A stretch of DNA of 64,000 nucleotides from Irregularibacter muris (GCF_024622505.1 NZ_JANKAS010000006.1:1-64000), one strand, 5' to 3'; positions 17,552 to 26,641 are shown, numbered from the stretch's first letter. Numbers and translations: made by a program. Notes: generated by a model from the sequence alone, not told the origin.

Positions 17552-18370
17552 GTGATAATCTATATAACATTAGGAATGATACTAGGGATAATGGTCCTTT
17601 ATTTATGGATGATTATGCCTAAGATGATTAATCGTCCTGATATGAGAGCGTTTAAGAAATATTTTGCTCACCGGGGGCTTCATCAGGACAATTCTATATC
17701 CCCGGAAAACTCTATGACAGCCTTTGCCTTAGCAGTAGAGAAGGGCTATGGAATTGAGTTAGATGTCCAGTTATCAAAGGATGGTCTACCCGTAGTTTTC
17801 CACGATGAGTCTTTAAAAAGGGTTTGTGGAATAGACAAAAAGGTGAAGGATCTTACCTTTCAAGAACTAAGGAAATTATACCTATTGACCTCCCAAGAAA
17901 CCATTCCTCATCTACAGGAGGTATTGGATTTGGTGGATGGAAAGGTTCCCTTGATTATAGAGTTAAAGGGGCAAACTAGAGATATTTCTCTTTGTACTGT
18001 AGTCGCCCACTATTTAGATCAGTACCCGGGCAGATACTGCATAGAATCCTTTAATCCCTTAATGCTTCGATGGTTTAAAAGAAATAGGCCCCAGGTTATA
18101 CGAGGTCAGTTGTCTAGTGATTTTGTAAAATCCGGGGATACAGGAGGGGATAAGAGACTATACTTTTTACTCAAACATTTGCTATTAAACATTTTATCTA
18201 AACCCAATTTCATTGCCTATAATCATTTATACCACCACTTACTTTCTTTTAAAGTATGCCGCGGGTTGTATAAAATTCCTACCGTAGCTTGGACCATAAA
18301 ATCTGTAAAGGAATTGCAGGAGAGTAAAAAAGACTTTGATCATTTTATCTTTGAAAATTTTATACCCTAA
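17552..18370 (+). CDS. Membrane-anchored glycerophosphodiester phosphodiesterase family protein
   Basis: A 272-residue protein with one N-terminal transmembrane helix (about 1-20) and a GDPD TIM-barrel domain. Catalytic motifs are AHRGLHQDNSISPENSMTAF (His, Arg, Glu/Asn) and GIELDVQLSKDGLPVVFHDE (Glu-Asp pair and His). Such enzymes split glycerophosphodiesters into glycerol-3-phosphate and an alcohol. The GTG start has AAAGGAG upstream. It is in an operon with the MFS transporter at 16246. Free glycerol-3-phosphate could feed the glycerol module elsewhere in the window, which is an inference. Confidence 0.85.
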   Translation: MIIYITLGMILGIMVLYLWMIMPKMINRPDMRAFKKYFAHRGLHQDNSISPENSMTAFALAVEKGYGIELDVQLSKDGLPVVFHDESLKRVCGIDKKVKDLTFQELRKLYLLTSQETIPHLQEVLDLVDGKVPLIIELKGQTRDISLCTVVAHYLDQYPGRYCIESFNPLMLRWFKRNRPQVIRGQLSSDFVKSGDTGGDKRLYFLLKHLLLNILSKPNFIAYNHLYHHLLSFKVCRGLYKIPTVAWTIKSVKELQESKKDFDHFIFENFIP

Positions 18371-18378
18371 GGGGAACA

Positions 18379-18440
18379 AAGGGGCAGGACAGTAAGGTTG
18401 AATCTAGAATCAATCTTTCTATCCTGCCCCTTATTTATTT
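18379..18440 (+). terminator. Rho-independent terminator after the glycerophosphodiesterase gene
   Basis: A long stem with outer arms AAGGGGCAGGA and TCCTGCCCCTT and an inner stem formed by AAGGTTGA and TCAATCTT, followed by a T-rich tail. Confidence 0.85.
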
Positions 18441-18562
18441 TTCAAGATGATCTCCTATCAAAATCTCTTATAAAGCATAATGATCTCTTAGAGTAGGACA
18501 AGGGAAATGTTTGTTATAATGAAGACGTTAATTAAATAACAAACATAATAGGGGGTAAGAAA

Positions 18563-19510
18563 ATGTTGAAAAAGAATCGGGTTTTGGTATTGCTTTTAGT
18601 ATTATTATTTGTTGCATCCTTTGCATTTACTGCTTGTAGTGGTGGAGAGACACCAAGTGCTACAGATGAAGAAAATAAGGGAGCTCAAGAAACAGTAAAA
18701 CCTGAAGAAAATGTAGTAGAAACTGCTGCCAATAATTATTTTGACACTATGGAAAATAGTCATATGATGAAGGCTGACGAGTTTATCGAGAAAGTAAAAG
18801 CTGGGGCAGAGGATGTCCTTATTTTAGATATTAGACGAGCAGAAGATTATGATCAAGGTCATATCAAAGGAGCCGTAAATCTTCCCTTTGGTACCGATGT
18901 AAGTGATAATCTTGAAAACATTCCCAAGGATAAACCTCTTTTAGTGTATTGTTATAGTGGTCAAACTGCATCCCAAACCATTGCACTACTTCATGTAGCA
19001 GGTTTTGATGCCACCAATATTACTTCAGGATGGAATGGTGGAATTTCTCAAGTAGAGGGCTATGAAGAAGCAGTAGAAACCACTAAAAATGAATTGCCTG
19101 AGGCAAAAACAGAGATAGATCCTGAGATCAAAAAGGCTATTGCCGACTATTATGCAGGATTTGAAACGGTACAAGACACCGATTTTGCTATTAATAAAGT
19201 AAGTGTAGAAAATACGAAAAAAATGCTGGATGAAAAAGATGAAAGCATATTCTTACTAGACATAAGAGCAGAAGAAGATTATAAAGAAGGACATATAGAA
19301 GGGGCTGTAAATATTCCCTATGGAAAGGGAATGCAAGAACAATTCAATACCCTACCCAAGGATAAGACCATTGTAGTCATTTGTTACTCTGGCCAAACAG
19401 CAGACCAAACCAATGCTATTCTTCGATTATTAGGTTATAAATCTGTTGGGATGAGTGGCGGAATGAAGGGCGGCTGGGAAGAAGCAGGATATCCAGTTGT
19501 AACTGAATAA
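18563..19510 (+). CDS. Lipoprotein with two active rhodanese domains
   Basis: A 315-residue exported protein. The signal peptide ends in the lipobox FTAC, with Cys25 as the lipid-anchored residue, followed by an acidic linker. Two rhodanese domains follow (about 66-165 and 210-312). Each keeps the persulfide-forming cysteine in an identical CYSGQTA loop (Cys130 and Cys274), so both should be catalytic. The protein would handle sulfane sulfur (thiosulfate, persulfide) at the outer face of the membrane. The next genes encode a thiosulfate-type transporter and a CoA-disulfide reductase-rhodanese, supporting a sulfur-uptake role. ATG start with GGGGG about 8 nt upstream. Confidence 0.88.
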   Translation: MLKKNRVLVLLLVLLFVASFAFTACSGGETPSATDEENKGAQETVKPEENVVETAANNYFDTMENSHMMKADEFIEKVKAGAEDVLILDIRRAEDYDQGHIKGAVNLPFGTDVSDNLENIPKDKPLLVYCYSGQTASQTIALLHVAGFDATNITSGWNGGISQVEGYEEAVETTKNELPEAKTEIDPEIKKAIADYYAGFETVQDTDFAINKVSVENTKKMLDEKDESIFLLDIRAEEDYKEGHIEGAVNIPYGKGMQEQFNTLPKDKTIVVICYSGQTADQTNAILRLLGYKSVGMSGGMKGGWEEAGYPVVTE

Positions 19511-19600
19511 TTTTTTACAAGGCAGGCATGGCTCAGTTATAAACTGGGCTCATGTCAGTTATAAAGGGTAAAGTTGATATTCATAAGGAGGTTTAAAGAA

Positions 19601-20866
19601 ATGCCATCACAGGGAAAAATAAATAAAACCCAATCCATTATTGCCCTGGTTATGTTAGCGGCTATAGGGATATTTGGAGCTTATTTAAGTAAAATCAATA
19701 GTCAATCCACATTATTTCTCATTACTGGAGTGGCCTTAGGATATATTTTAACCCGGTCTAGATTTGGGTTTGCAGGGGGGATTAAAAGGATTTATATTAC
19801 GGGGGAAGGAAGTTTGAGTAAGGCACTTTTGGTGATGTTTTCTATCTCCATTGTAGCATCGGCGGCCATTCATTGGAATGCTGCAGCCAATGGAGCGGCC
19901 ATCCCTGGGGTGAGTTCAGTACATTTTTTTAATATTTCAACCATCCTAGGTGGATTTTTATTTGGTATTGGAATGATGATTGCTGGAGGCTGTGCTTCAG
20001 GAACTTTGAGTGATTTAGGAGAAGGGGCTGTAAGGGCCGCGATTGTACTGATATTTTTTATTTTTGGCTCCATTCCAGCTTTACCTGTAAAAGCCATAAT
20101 GGATAATTCAGCAATAGGAAAAATAGGGATAAAAGTTTATCTTCCAGATGTTATGGGGTATGTAGGAGCGGTATTGTTTTCCCTAGTGCTTCTTGGGGGA
20201 TTGTATGTAGTAGTAAGAAAATATGAAGAGTTTAGGAAAAATGAAGGTTTTTATGAGGAAATGGTATATGAGTCTGTGGAAAGGCCTCTTTCTAGAGGAA
20301 AGGATACTCACTTTCTTAGCTATAGAACCTATCACAAACTTTTCATTGAAAGATGGAGTTTTCTAAAAGGCGGAATATTATTAGCCATTATGTTTGCTTT
20401 TATCCAGATTTCTACCGGTCATAGCTGGGGAGTAACCGCAGGTTTTACAAACTGGGGTGTGGCCCTTTTACAAAACCTAGGCGTAAAATTTACTTCACCT
20501 GCCCTTGCTACCACAGTAAAAACAGTGAGCAATGGCCTTTTGAAGGATACTGTGGGGCTGAGAAATCTTGGAGTTATCTTAGGAGCTGCTATTGCTTTTC
20601 TTTTCGCTGGTAGATTTAAATTTGATTTTGATTTTAGCTTCAAGGATGTTTGCATTTATGCCCTAGGGGGACTTTTTATGGGCTTTGGGGCAAGATTATC
20701 CGGTGGCTGTAATATTGGAGCTTTATATTCAGGAATCGGTAACTTTTCCTTGGCTGGATGGGGATATCTTATTTCTCTTTTCCTAGGGGGAGTTATTGGA
20801 TTGAAGGTGTTTGCAGGCAAAGTCAATACTGTTCCACCAAATAGATATGAAAGAAAACAGGCGTAG
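19601..20866 (+). CDS. YeeE/YedE family transporter (TsuA-like), fused two-domain form
   Basis: A 421-residue membrane protein made of two repeats of the sulfur-transport fold. The first contains GGCASGTLSDLGEG, the second GGCNIGALYSG. These Cys-containing half-helix motifs are the ones that pass thiosulfate in TsuA. About 9-12 helices are expected. Start chosen at ATG 19601 because AAGGAGG lies 9 nt upstream; an earlier in-frame start at 19574 has none. It lies between a double-rhodanese lipoprotein and a CoA-disulfide reductase. Import of thiosulfate or another sulfane-sulfur carrier is likely. Confidence 0.85.
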   Translation: MPSQGKINKTQSIIALVMLAAIGIFGAYLSKINSQSTLFLITGVALGYILTRSRFGFAGGIKRIYITGEGSLSKALLVMFSISIVASAAIHWNAAANGAAIPGVSSVHFFNISTILGGFLFGIGMMIAGGCASGTLSDLGEGAVRAAIVLIFFIFGSIPALPVKAIMDNSAIGKIGIKVYLPDVMGYVGAVLFSLVLLGGLYVVVRKYEEFRKNEGFYEEMVYESVERPLSRGKDTHFLSYRTYHKLFIERWSFLKGGILLAIMFAFIQISTGHSWGVTAGFTNWGVALLQNLGVKFTSPALATTVKTVSNGLLKDTVGLRNLGVILGAAIAFLFAGRFKFDFDFSFKDVCIYALGGLFMGFGARLSGGCNIGALYSGIGNFSLAGWGYLISLFLGGVIGLKVFAGKVNTVPPNRYERKQA

Positions 20867-20893
20867 AAGATTAAATGAAAAGGAGGAAAAATG

Positions 20894-22594
20894 ATGAGTA
20901 AAAGAATTTTAGTGGTTGGAGGCGTAGCAGGGGGAGCTTCTGCTGCAGCTAGAGCTAGAAGATTGGATGAATTTGCAGAAGTGATTATGTTTGAAAAAGG
21001 ACCCAATGTTTCTTTTTCTAATTGTTGCCTGCCAAACCATTTAAGTGGGATGATCGCAGAAAGTCAGGACTTGGTCTTAATGGACCCAGTGGAATTCAAA
21101 ACAAAGTACAATATAGAAGCTAGGGTAAATAGTGAAGTAGTAAAAGTGAATAGGGAGCAAAAGACCATTAGGGTAAAAGATTTAGAAACCGGGAAGGAAT
21201 ATGAAGAAAACTATGATAAATTGGTTTTATCCCCTGGGGCTAATCCTATTGTGCCTAAAATTGAAGGATATGATGCTGATCATGTCTTTACGGTAAGAAA
21301 TGTGGTAGATATTGATAAACTAAATCGATATGTTCAAAGTGGAAAAATAAAGGATATTGCTGTTATTGGCGGAGGATTTATTGGGGTAGAAGTAGCGGAG
21401 AATTTACAATTAGCTGATGCAGATTTTAATGTAACTTTAGTGGAAGCAGCAGACCAAATTATGGCCCCCTTTGATTATGATATGGTACAAATCCTTCATA
21501 AGGAAATGCTAGATAAGGGCATAAATCTTATTGTAGGAGATGGAATTGCAAAGGTTTTAGAGGATCATATTGAATTAGCTTCGGGTAAGAAGGTATCTGC
21601 CCAGGCCGTAGTTATGGCCATAGGGGTTAGACCAGAAATTGCTTTAGCTCAGGAAGCTGGATTGGACATTGGGGAAACCGGTGGAATATTGGTTGACCAT
21701 AATTATTTAACCAGCGATAAAGATATTTATGCCGTAGGAGATGCCATTGAAGTATATCATAAATTGGCGAATGCTAAGACAAGACTTGCCCTTGCAGGAC
21801 CAGCCCAAAGGCAAGCAAGAGCAGCAGCAGATCATATCTATGGTATTCCCCATAGAAATACTGGGGTTATTGGTTCCTCTTGTGTAAAAATATTTGATAT
21901 GAAGGCAGCCTCTACCGGTTTAAATGAAAAAATGGCAAAGGCTGCGGGCATTTCCTATGATTTTGTATATATTATTCCGGGGGACATTGTTGGACTTATG
22001 CCTGGAAACAGCCCACTTCATTTTAAGCTGATTTTTGAAGTGCCCACAGGAAGAATCCTAGGAGCTCAAGCCATAGGAAAGGGCAATGTAGATAAGAGAG
22101 TGGATGTAATTGCCACTATGATTATGATGGGGGGAAGTCTAGAGGATTTAAAGGAATTAGAATTGTGCTATGCACCAGCCTTTAGTACGGCAAAAGATCC
22201 CGTAAATCATGCAGCACTTGTGGCCTTAAATATTTTAAATGGAGAATTTAAACAAGTGCCTGTGTCCCAGGTAAGAAAGTTAGTAGAAGAGGGATCCTAC
22301 ATTATTGACGTAAGGGAAAAGGATGAATATGCTCTAGGCCATCTGAAAAATGCGGTAAACATTCCTTTAAGTGAATTCAGAGAAAGACTTGACGAGATTC
22401 CAAAGGACAGACCTGTATATCTTCATTGTCGATCTAGCCAGAGAAGTTATAATGCAATTATGGCATTACAACACATGGGCTATGATAATTTATACAATAT
22501 TTCTGGCTCTTATTTAGGGGTTTGTAATCATGAATATTTCAATGACAAAACCATGAACAGAGAAAAAATCTTAACAGAATACAATTTTGGCTAG
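20894..22594 (+). CDS. CoA-disulfide reductase with C-terminal rhodanese domain
   Basis: A flavoprotein of about 566 residues. The N-terminal FAD site is ILVVGGVAGGASAAARARR, the active-site cysteine lies in SFSNCCLPNHLSG, and the NAD(P)H site is DIAVIGGGFIGVEVAENL. A rhodanese domain follows (about 465-560) with its cysteine in LHCRSSQR. Family members reduce CoA disulfide or CoA persulfide, and the fused form is linked to polysulfide or sulfur reduction. The CC pair in place of the common NCGLP is unusual. Two ATGs are adjacent (20891, 20894); the second has the better spacing from AGGAGG. The gene belongs to the 18563-23944 sulfur operon. Confidence 0.88.
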   Translation: MSKRILVVGGVAGGASAAARARRLDEFAEVIMFEKGPNVSFSNCCLPNHLSGMIAESQDLVLMDPVEFKTKYNIEARVNSEVVKVNREQKTIRVKDLETGKEYEENYDKLVLSPGANPIVPKIEGYDADHVFTVRNVVDIDKLNRYVQSGKIKDIAVIGGGFIGVEVAENLQLADADFNVTLVEAADQIMAPFDYDMVQILHKEMLDKGINLIVGDGIAKVLEDHIELASGKKVSAQAVVMAIGVRPEIALAQEAGLDIGETGGILVDHNYLTSDKDIYAVGDAIEVYHKLANAKTRLALAGPAQRQARAAADHIYGIPHRNTGVIGSSCVKIFDMKAASTGLNEKMAKAAGISYDFVYIIPGDIVGLMPGNSPLHFKLIFEVPTGRILGAQAIGKGNVDKRVDVIATMIMMGGSLEDLKELELCYAPAFSTAKDPVNHAALVALNILNGEFKQVPVSQVRKLVEEGSYIIDVREKDEYALGHLKNAVNIPLSEFRERLDEIPKDRPVYLHCRSSQRSYNAIMALQHMGYDNLYNISGSYLGVCNHEYFNDKTMNREKILTEYNFG

Positions 22595-22609
22595 ATTAGG
22601 GACAAGAAA

Positions 22610-23944
22610 ATGACGAAAAAATTAAATCGCATAGATATATTTAGTTTAGTTTTGGGATCAATTATCGGGTGGGGTTCCTTTACCCTACCCGGAACAAAAT
22701 TTCTTCAGGAAAGTGGAGTTATTAATACCGCCATAGGATTTTTAATAGGTGGCATAGCTGTAGTGTTTATTCAAAAGGGTTATCATATTATGATGCAAAA
22801 TCATGGAGAAGATGGAGGAGAATTTTCCTATACGTACAATCATCTCGGGAGCACCCACGGCTTTATTGTGGGATGGGGACTCATTCTATGTTATTTAAGT
22901 TTAGTTCCCTTAAATGCCACCGCTTTTGTATTGGTAGTAAAAAAGATATTAGGTCCTAAAATCGAGATTTTATATTTATATAGTGTGGCAGGATACCCGG
23001 TATATTTATCAGAGGTATTTATTGCAAGTTTTATCATTATTTTGTTTGCTTACATCAATATTAAGGGACTTAAAGCAAGTTCCTGTACTCAGAATATCAT
23101 GGTGTTATTTTTAATCTTAAATATTATCATTGTTTTTGTGAGCATGCTTTTTCTTACCGACAAAACTATATTTTTGGACAATTATATCTTAAACTATCAG
23201 TTTGATTTGGGGGAAATCTCTAAGGTATTAGCCATTGTTCCTTTTCTCTTTGTAGGATTTGATGTCATTCCCCAGGTTTCCACTGACTTAGATTTCAAAC
23301 CCGAGAAGGCTACTAGGATTGCGATAATCTCTATATTTAGTGGAGTCCTGGGTTATAATTTATTAAATATGACTACCTCTCTTGTTTTTTCACCCCAAGG
23401 GGCCCTAAAACAGGAGTGGGCATTGGGTACAGCGGTTATGGATAATATAGGGTATGTAGGATTTTTGCTATTGTTAGTTGCCTTAGCCGCTGCGGTTACA
23501 GGGGGAATTAACGGATTTATGCTAAGCAGCAGTAAGCTTATAGCTGCCCTAGCAGATTATCAATTTCTTTCTCCTAAGTATAGAGAAAAAAATGAAAATG
23601 GTGTTTATGCAAAGGGAATTAAATTTGTTGCAATGATTAGCCTCATTGCCCCTTGGGTGGGGAGAGAAGTAATTATCTATATTGTAGATATGTGCTCCCT
23701 ATCTGCAGCCCTAGCATACTTTTATGTATGCTATATTAGTTATACCATTGCTGTGGAGAGGAAAGAGAAGGTGTTATCTTCCATAGGAGGGTTGGTAAGT
23801 CTTATCTTTATTTTACTTTTGATCTTTCCTTGGTCACCAGGACGTTTAAGTATTCCATCCCTAATATTTACAGTGCTATGGGCAGGGGCTGGATATCTGT
23901 ATTATAGAAGATATTGTGTTAATACAGGCAAGGTTGTTTATTGA
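22610..23944 (+). CDS. APC-family amino acid permease
   Basis: A 444-residue membrane protein with about 12 helices. The first helix carries SLVLGSIIGWGSFTLPGTKF, the unwound-helix Gly motif of the amino acid-polyamine-organocation superfamily. It starts 16 nt after the CoA-disulfide reductase stop, so it is probably co-transcribed. From that context a sulfur-containing amino acid is a reasonable guess for the substrate, but no residue here proves it. No good ribosome site is visible (GGGACAAG only), which again suggests coupling to the upstream gene. Confidence 0.78.
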   Translation: MTKKLNRIDIFSLVLGSIIGWGSFTLPGTKFLQESGVINTAIGFLIGGIAVVFIQKGYHIMMQNHGEDGGEFSYTYNHLGSTHGFIVGWGLILCYLSLVPLNATAFVLVVKKILGPKIEILYLYSVAGYPVYLSEVFIASFIIILFAYINIKGLKASSCTQNIMVLFLILNIIIVFVSMLFLTDKTIFLDNYILNYQFDLGEISKVLAIVPFLFVGFDVIPQVSTDLDFKPEKATRIAIISIFSGVLGYNLLNMTTSLVFSPQGALKQEWALGTAVMDNIGYVGFLLLLVALAAAVTGGINGFMLSSSKLIAALADYQFLSPKYREKNENGVYAKGIKFVAMISLIAPWVGREVIIYIVDMCSLSAALAYFYVCYISYTIAVERKEKVLSSIGGLVSLIFILLLIFPWSPGRLSIPSLIFTVLWAGAGYLYYRRYCVNTGKVVY

Positions 23945-23955
23945 TGAGTTAGACT

Positions 23956-24002
23956 GACCTGTTGTACTAGCGGAATGGGGAATTCCACTAGTACAACAGG
24001 TC
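23956..24002. terminator. Bidirectional hairpin between convergent genes
   Basis: A perfect 15-bp stem, GACCTGTTGTACTAG (23956-23970) and its complement at 23988-24002, separates the APC permease and YeeE/YedE genes. There is no T-run on the plus side. It probably acts as a terminator or mRNA end-protector for both. Confidence 0.6.
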
Positions 24003-24005
24003 AAT

Positions 24006-24539
24006 CTACATCAAGAATCTAACCAATAACTTACTTCCTATAATCACTCCTACAAATAAAAAGATGCCAAAAACCCAACCTGATAGGGAGAGGGAAGAAA
24101 TGCCGCTGTATAAAGCGCCTATATTACATCCTAAAGCAATTTTAGAGCCATATCCCATAAGTAGACCACCAATGGCTGCAGCTAGGACATGCCTTAAGGA
24201 TTTAATCTTTCTTATTTTAAATTGGGAGGCCAGTAGACTTGCCAGTAAGGCGCCTACAATAATCCCTAGATTTCTAATGGATACGGGATCTTTTAAAAAG
24301 CCCCCTTGTAAAATAGATTGGGCAGTGGGAGAGGCAAACATTTTCCATTTGGATACATTGATCCCTAAGCTTTGAAGGATCCAACCTGCCCAATAGCTAA
24401 AGGCCGAAGTAATTTTTAAGGGTTCTCCTGTCACCGCGAAAGTAATGATTTGAAATAAGGATAGAAGGACAGCCCCTGTAATATAGGTCCAGGAGTTTTT
24501 AAACCATTTAGAGTAATATTTATTATGATTTAAGTTCAA
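24006..24539 (-). CDS. YeeE/YedE family protein, C-terminal-half type
   Basis: A 177-residue membrane protein matching the second half of the fused transporter at 19601-20866. It keeps GCNIGALYSGISSLSLSGW and the stretch LKDPVSIRNLGIIVGALLAS. The start is TTG at 24539, supported by AGGAGGGG 8-9 nt upstream. It lies 30 nt after the gene for the first half, so the two would assemble into one transporter. The substrate is expected to be thiosulfate or another sulfane-sulfur anion. Confidence 0.83.
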   Translation of the reverse strand: MNLNHNKYYSKWFKNSWTYITGAVLLSLFQIITFAVTGEPLKITSAFSYWAGWILQSLGINVSKWKMFASPTAQSILQGGFLKDPVSIRNLGIIVGALLASLLASQFKIRKIKSLRHVLAAAIGGLLMGYGSKIALGCNIGALYSGISSLSLSGWVFGIFLFVGVIIGSKLLVRFLM

Positions 24540-24569
24540 TTTTACCCCTCCTGTTTATTCCCCAGAAAT

Positions 24570-25211
24570 TTAGAAATCTTGGGATTTTTTTGACTCCCAT
24601 TGATCCACCATAACGTAAAGAAAGGCGATAACAAATAGTTGCACCGCCAATGCGCCAAACCAACCTAGTATATCCGGTAGAAATATGGCCTTGCCGCGGG
24701 AAATAAATACTTTTTCCCACCATCCCATATCATGTTCTGCCCATAGAGAACCGATAATAAAGAAAATAAGGGCAATAAATTGCATTTGAAAGCCTTCACC
24801 AGTTCTCATCATGGTACCAGATGCACAGCCCCCTGCTAAGACCATCCCCATGCCAAAGAAGATAGCGCCTATTATAGTAGCTACACTAATAGGTACAATA
24901 AAATTTTGTCCTGGAATAGTTTGACCTTGAAGGTAGGCTCCATACTTTATGGCTGAAAAACCGAGGGTAGTAATGGCAAAGGCAATAAGCATAGCCTTAG
25001 TAAGGGCTACACCACCAATTAAATAGGGATCTCTTAGAGCTGCAACAAAACAAAATCTTGATTTTTGTAAAATAAATCCAAAGGTTATGCCTGTTATCCA
25101 AAAAAATCCAAGGAATTTTGATATTGTGGTAAAAAATATAGCCATAAGAAGAGTTAAAATAAAGGCGAGGATTCCTATGGGGATTTGATTTTTTACTTTA
25201 TACATAGCCAC
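24570..25211 (-). CDS. YeeE/YedE family protein, N-terminal-half type
   Basis: A 213-residue membrane protein matching the first half of the fused transporter: GFILQKSRFCFVAALRDPYL early and AGGCASGTMMRTGEG in the middle, with the transport-path cysteine present. First gene of a two-gene operon read away from the LysR-type regulator at 25487. Its presence next to the fused version means the window encodes two complete YeeE/YedE systems in different gene formats. Confidence 0.83.
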   Translation of the reverse strand: MAMYKVKNQIPIGILAFILTLLMAIFFTTISKFLGFFWITGITFGFILQKSRFCFVAALRDPYLIGGVALTKAMLIAFAITTLGFSAIKYGAYLQGQTIPGQNFIVPISVATIIGAIFFGMGMVLAGGCASGTMMRTGEGFQMQFIALIFFIIGSLWAEHDMGWWEKVFISRGKAIFLPDILGWFGALAVQLFVIAFLYVMVDQWESKKSQDF

Positions 25212-25361
25212 ACCTCATTTCGTCCTTGGATGCTATTGAAATCATAGGTTTTAGCAAGAAATTTCCATTATCATTTTCTATCTCTTATTGATTATAATAT
25301 CATTATAACATAGGCAGAGATGGAGTTGAATTATTAATAAGGAATATTCAATTAATCCATG

Positions 25362-25454
25362 GAACTGGTTCAATGAAGTATTTGCCTTGGAATAGGGGCA
25401 AATGGGAATGTAACCAGTACAGCACATTAAATTATTCTTCAGTTATGATATAAT
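25362..25454 (+). promoter_or_regulatory. LysR/YeeE-YedE divergent control region
   Basis: Between the divergent genes a GAAC-TG-GTTC dyad lies at 25362-25371, and a -10 TATAAT at 25449-25454 precedes the LysR gene. A LysR-type regulator would be expected to bind here, but the dyad is short and the assignment is tentative. Confidence 0.3.
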
Positions 25455-25486
25455 GATGCCATGATTAAGGAAGGAGCCGATTAGGG

Positions 25487-26383
25487 TTGAATATAGAATA
25501 CCTAGATTATTTTTATAAAGTTGCCATGGCGGGAAGTATATCAAAAGTGGCGAATAAATATCATATCTCTCAATCTGCCCTAAGTCAGCAGATTTCTAGG
25601 TTAGAGGATATGTTAGGATACAAATTATTAGAAAGAAGCAATAAGGGTGTGGAATTAACAGAGAAAGGTATGATTGTTTTTAAATATACCGACAACATTA
25701 TAAGAACCTATGAAACCATGATAGAACAACTACAATCTGACGATGAAAGTGCCCAAAATATTAAAATTGAAGCCTGTTGGTCTATAGCCACATATTCCCT
25801 GCCTTGTGTTATCTATAAAGTGAAAAAAAAGTTCCCAAAACATAGTTATGAATTAAAGGTAAATGAATCGAATCTCATTGAGGAAAATGTGTTAAATAAC
25901 ATTTGTGATTTAGGAGTGATTTATAGCAAACCTCAAAATCAGGAGTTATTATATCATAAGATCGGCAGTGACAAACTGGTCTTGGTTTCGGCACCGGATT
26001 TTAAAATACCTGAAGAAATGATTTTTAAGGATCTGGTCAACTATCCATTTATTTTACTAAACAATAATGAGCATTTAATAGGTGCTATTTCAGAAAAATT
26101 GAAAGAGTCAGGAAGGGGAATAGAGGATTTGAAGATCTTATTTAATAGTGATTCCGCAGAATCTATAAAATCCTCAGTACTAAATAAACATGGGATAGGA
26201 TTTTTACCCTATACCTCGATTAAGAAAGATATTTATAATAAACAATTAAAGCTCATAAACATCTTGGACTTTTCAATGGAATATGAGATGTATCTCATCT
26301 ATGATAAAAAAACCAAGGAAAATAAATTTCTTCATGAGTTCATTAAATACTTTAAGAAAATCGCCCACAACAGCCTTTGCTAA
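25487..26383 (+). CDS. LysR-family transcriptional regulator
   Basis: A 298-residue regulator. The N-terminal winged helix reads FYKVAMAGSISKVANKYHIS then QSALSQQISRLEDMLGYKLL, and the C-terminal part is a periplasmic-binding-like inducer domain. The start is TTG at 25487, with AAGGAG 11 nt upstream. It is divergent from the split YeeE/YedE genes and is their likely regulator. The inducer is probably a sulfur compound, by context only. Confidence 0.86.
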   Translation: MNIEYLDYFYKVAMAGSISKVANKYHISQSALSQQISRLEDMLGYKLLERSNKGVELTEKGMIVFKYTDNIIRTYETMIEQLQSDDESAQNIKIEACWSIATYSLPCVIYKVKKKFPKHSYELKVNESNLIEENVLNNICDLGVIYSKPQNQELLYHKIGSDKLVLVSAPDFKIPEEMIFKDLVNYPFILLNNNEHLIGAISEKLKESGRGIEDLKILFNSDSAESIKSSVLNKHGIGFLPYTSIKKDIYNKQLKLINILDFSMEYEMYLIYDKKTKENKFLHEFIKYFKKIAHNSLC

Positions 26384-26395
26384 GGGGAATTTCTA

Positions 26396-26440
26396 GAAAA
26401 GAGGGCAAGAGTTTTAAGATATTTTCTAGTCCCTCTTTTC
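26396..26440 (+). terminator. Terminator hairpin after the LysR gene
   Basis: A 10-bp stem GAAAAGAGGG (26396-26405) with CCCTCTTTTC (26431-26440). It overlaps the 3' end of the convergent tusA-like gene. Confidence 0.6.
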
Positions 26441-26641
26441 GATAAAAATCTCCCATACGCCATTGATGACTTCTTCAGATGTTATTTTGTGTTTTCTAAA
26501 ATTGCTTTGCATTTCTTCTAACACACAACTATGATCAGAAACAACTTTTACGATATCCCCAACGTTCATGGATTTTAATTCTTTTCGGGCCTTTAAGATG
26601 GGAATAGGACACATGTCGCCCAAACAATCTATTTTTTTCAT
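26426..26641 (-). CDS. TusA/SirA-family sulfur carrier protein
   Basis: A 71-residue cytoplasmic protein opening KKIDCLGDMCPIPILKARKE; the Cys of the CPxP motif is the persulfide carrier in TusA proteins. Length is normal for the family. Start chosen at 26641, because AAGGTGG lies about 8 nt upstream and the longer frame has no site. TusA-like carriers are often encoded near YeeE/YedE transporters and receive the imported sulfur, which fits this neighbourhood. Confidence 0.88.
   Translation of the reverse strand: MKKIDCLGDMCPIPILKARKELKSMNVGDIVKVVSDHSCVLEEMQSNFRKHKITSEEVINGVWEIFIEKRD

Noticed and set aside
20656-21006. 116-residue Pro-rich minus-strand frame
   Set aside because: It covers the ends of two well-supported plus-strand genes; the proline and alanine richness is an antisense shadow of glycine-rich membrane codons.
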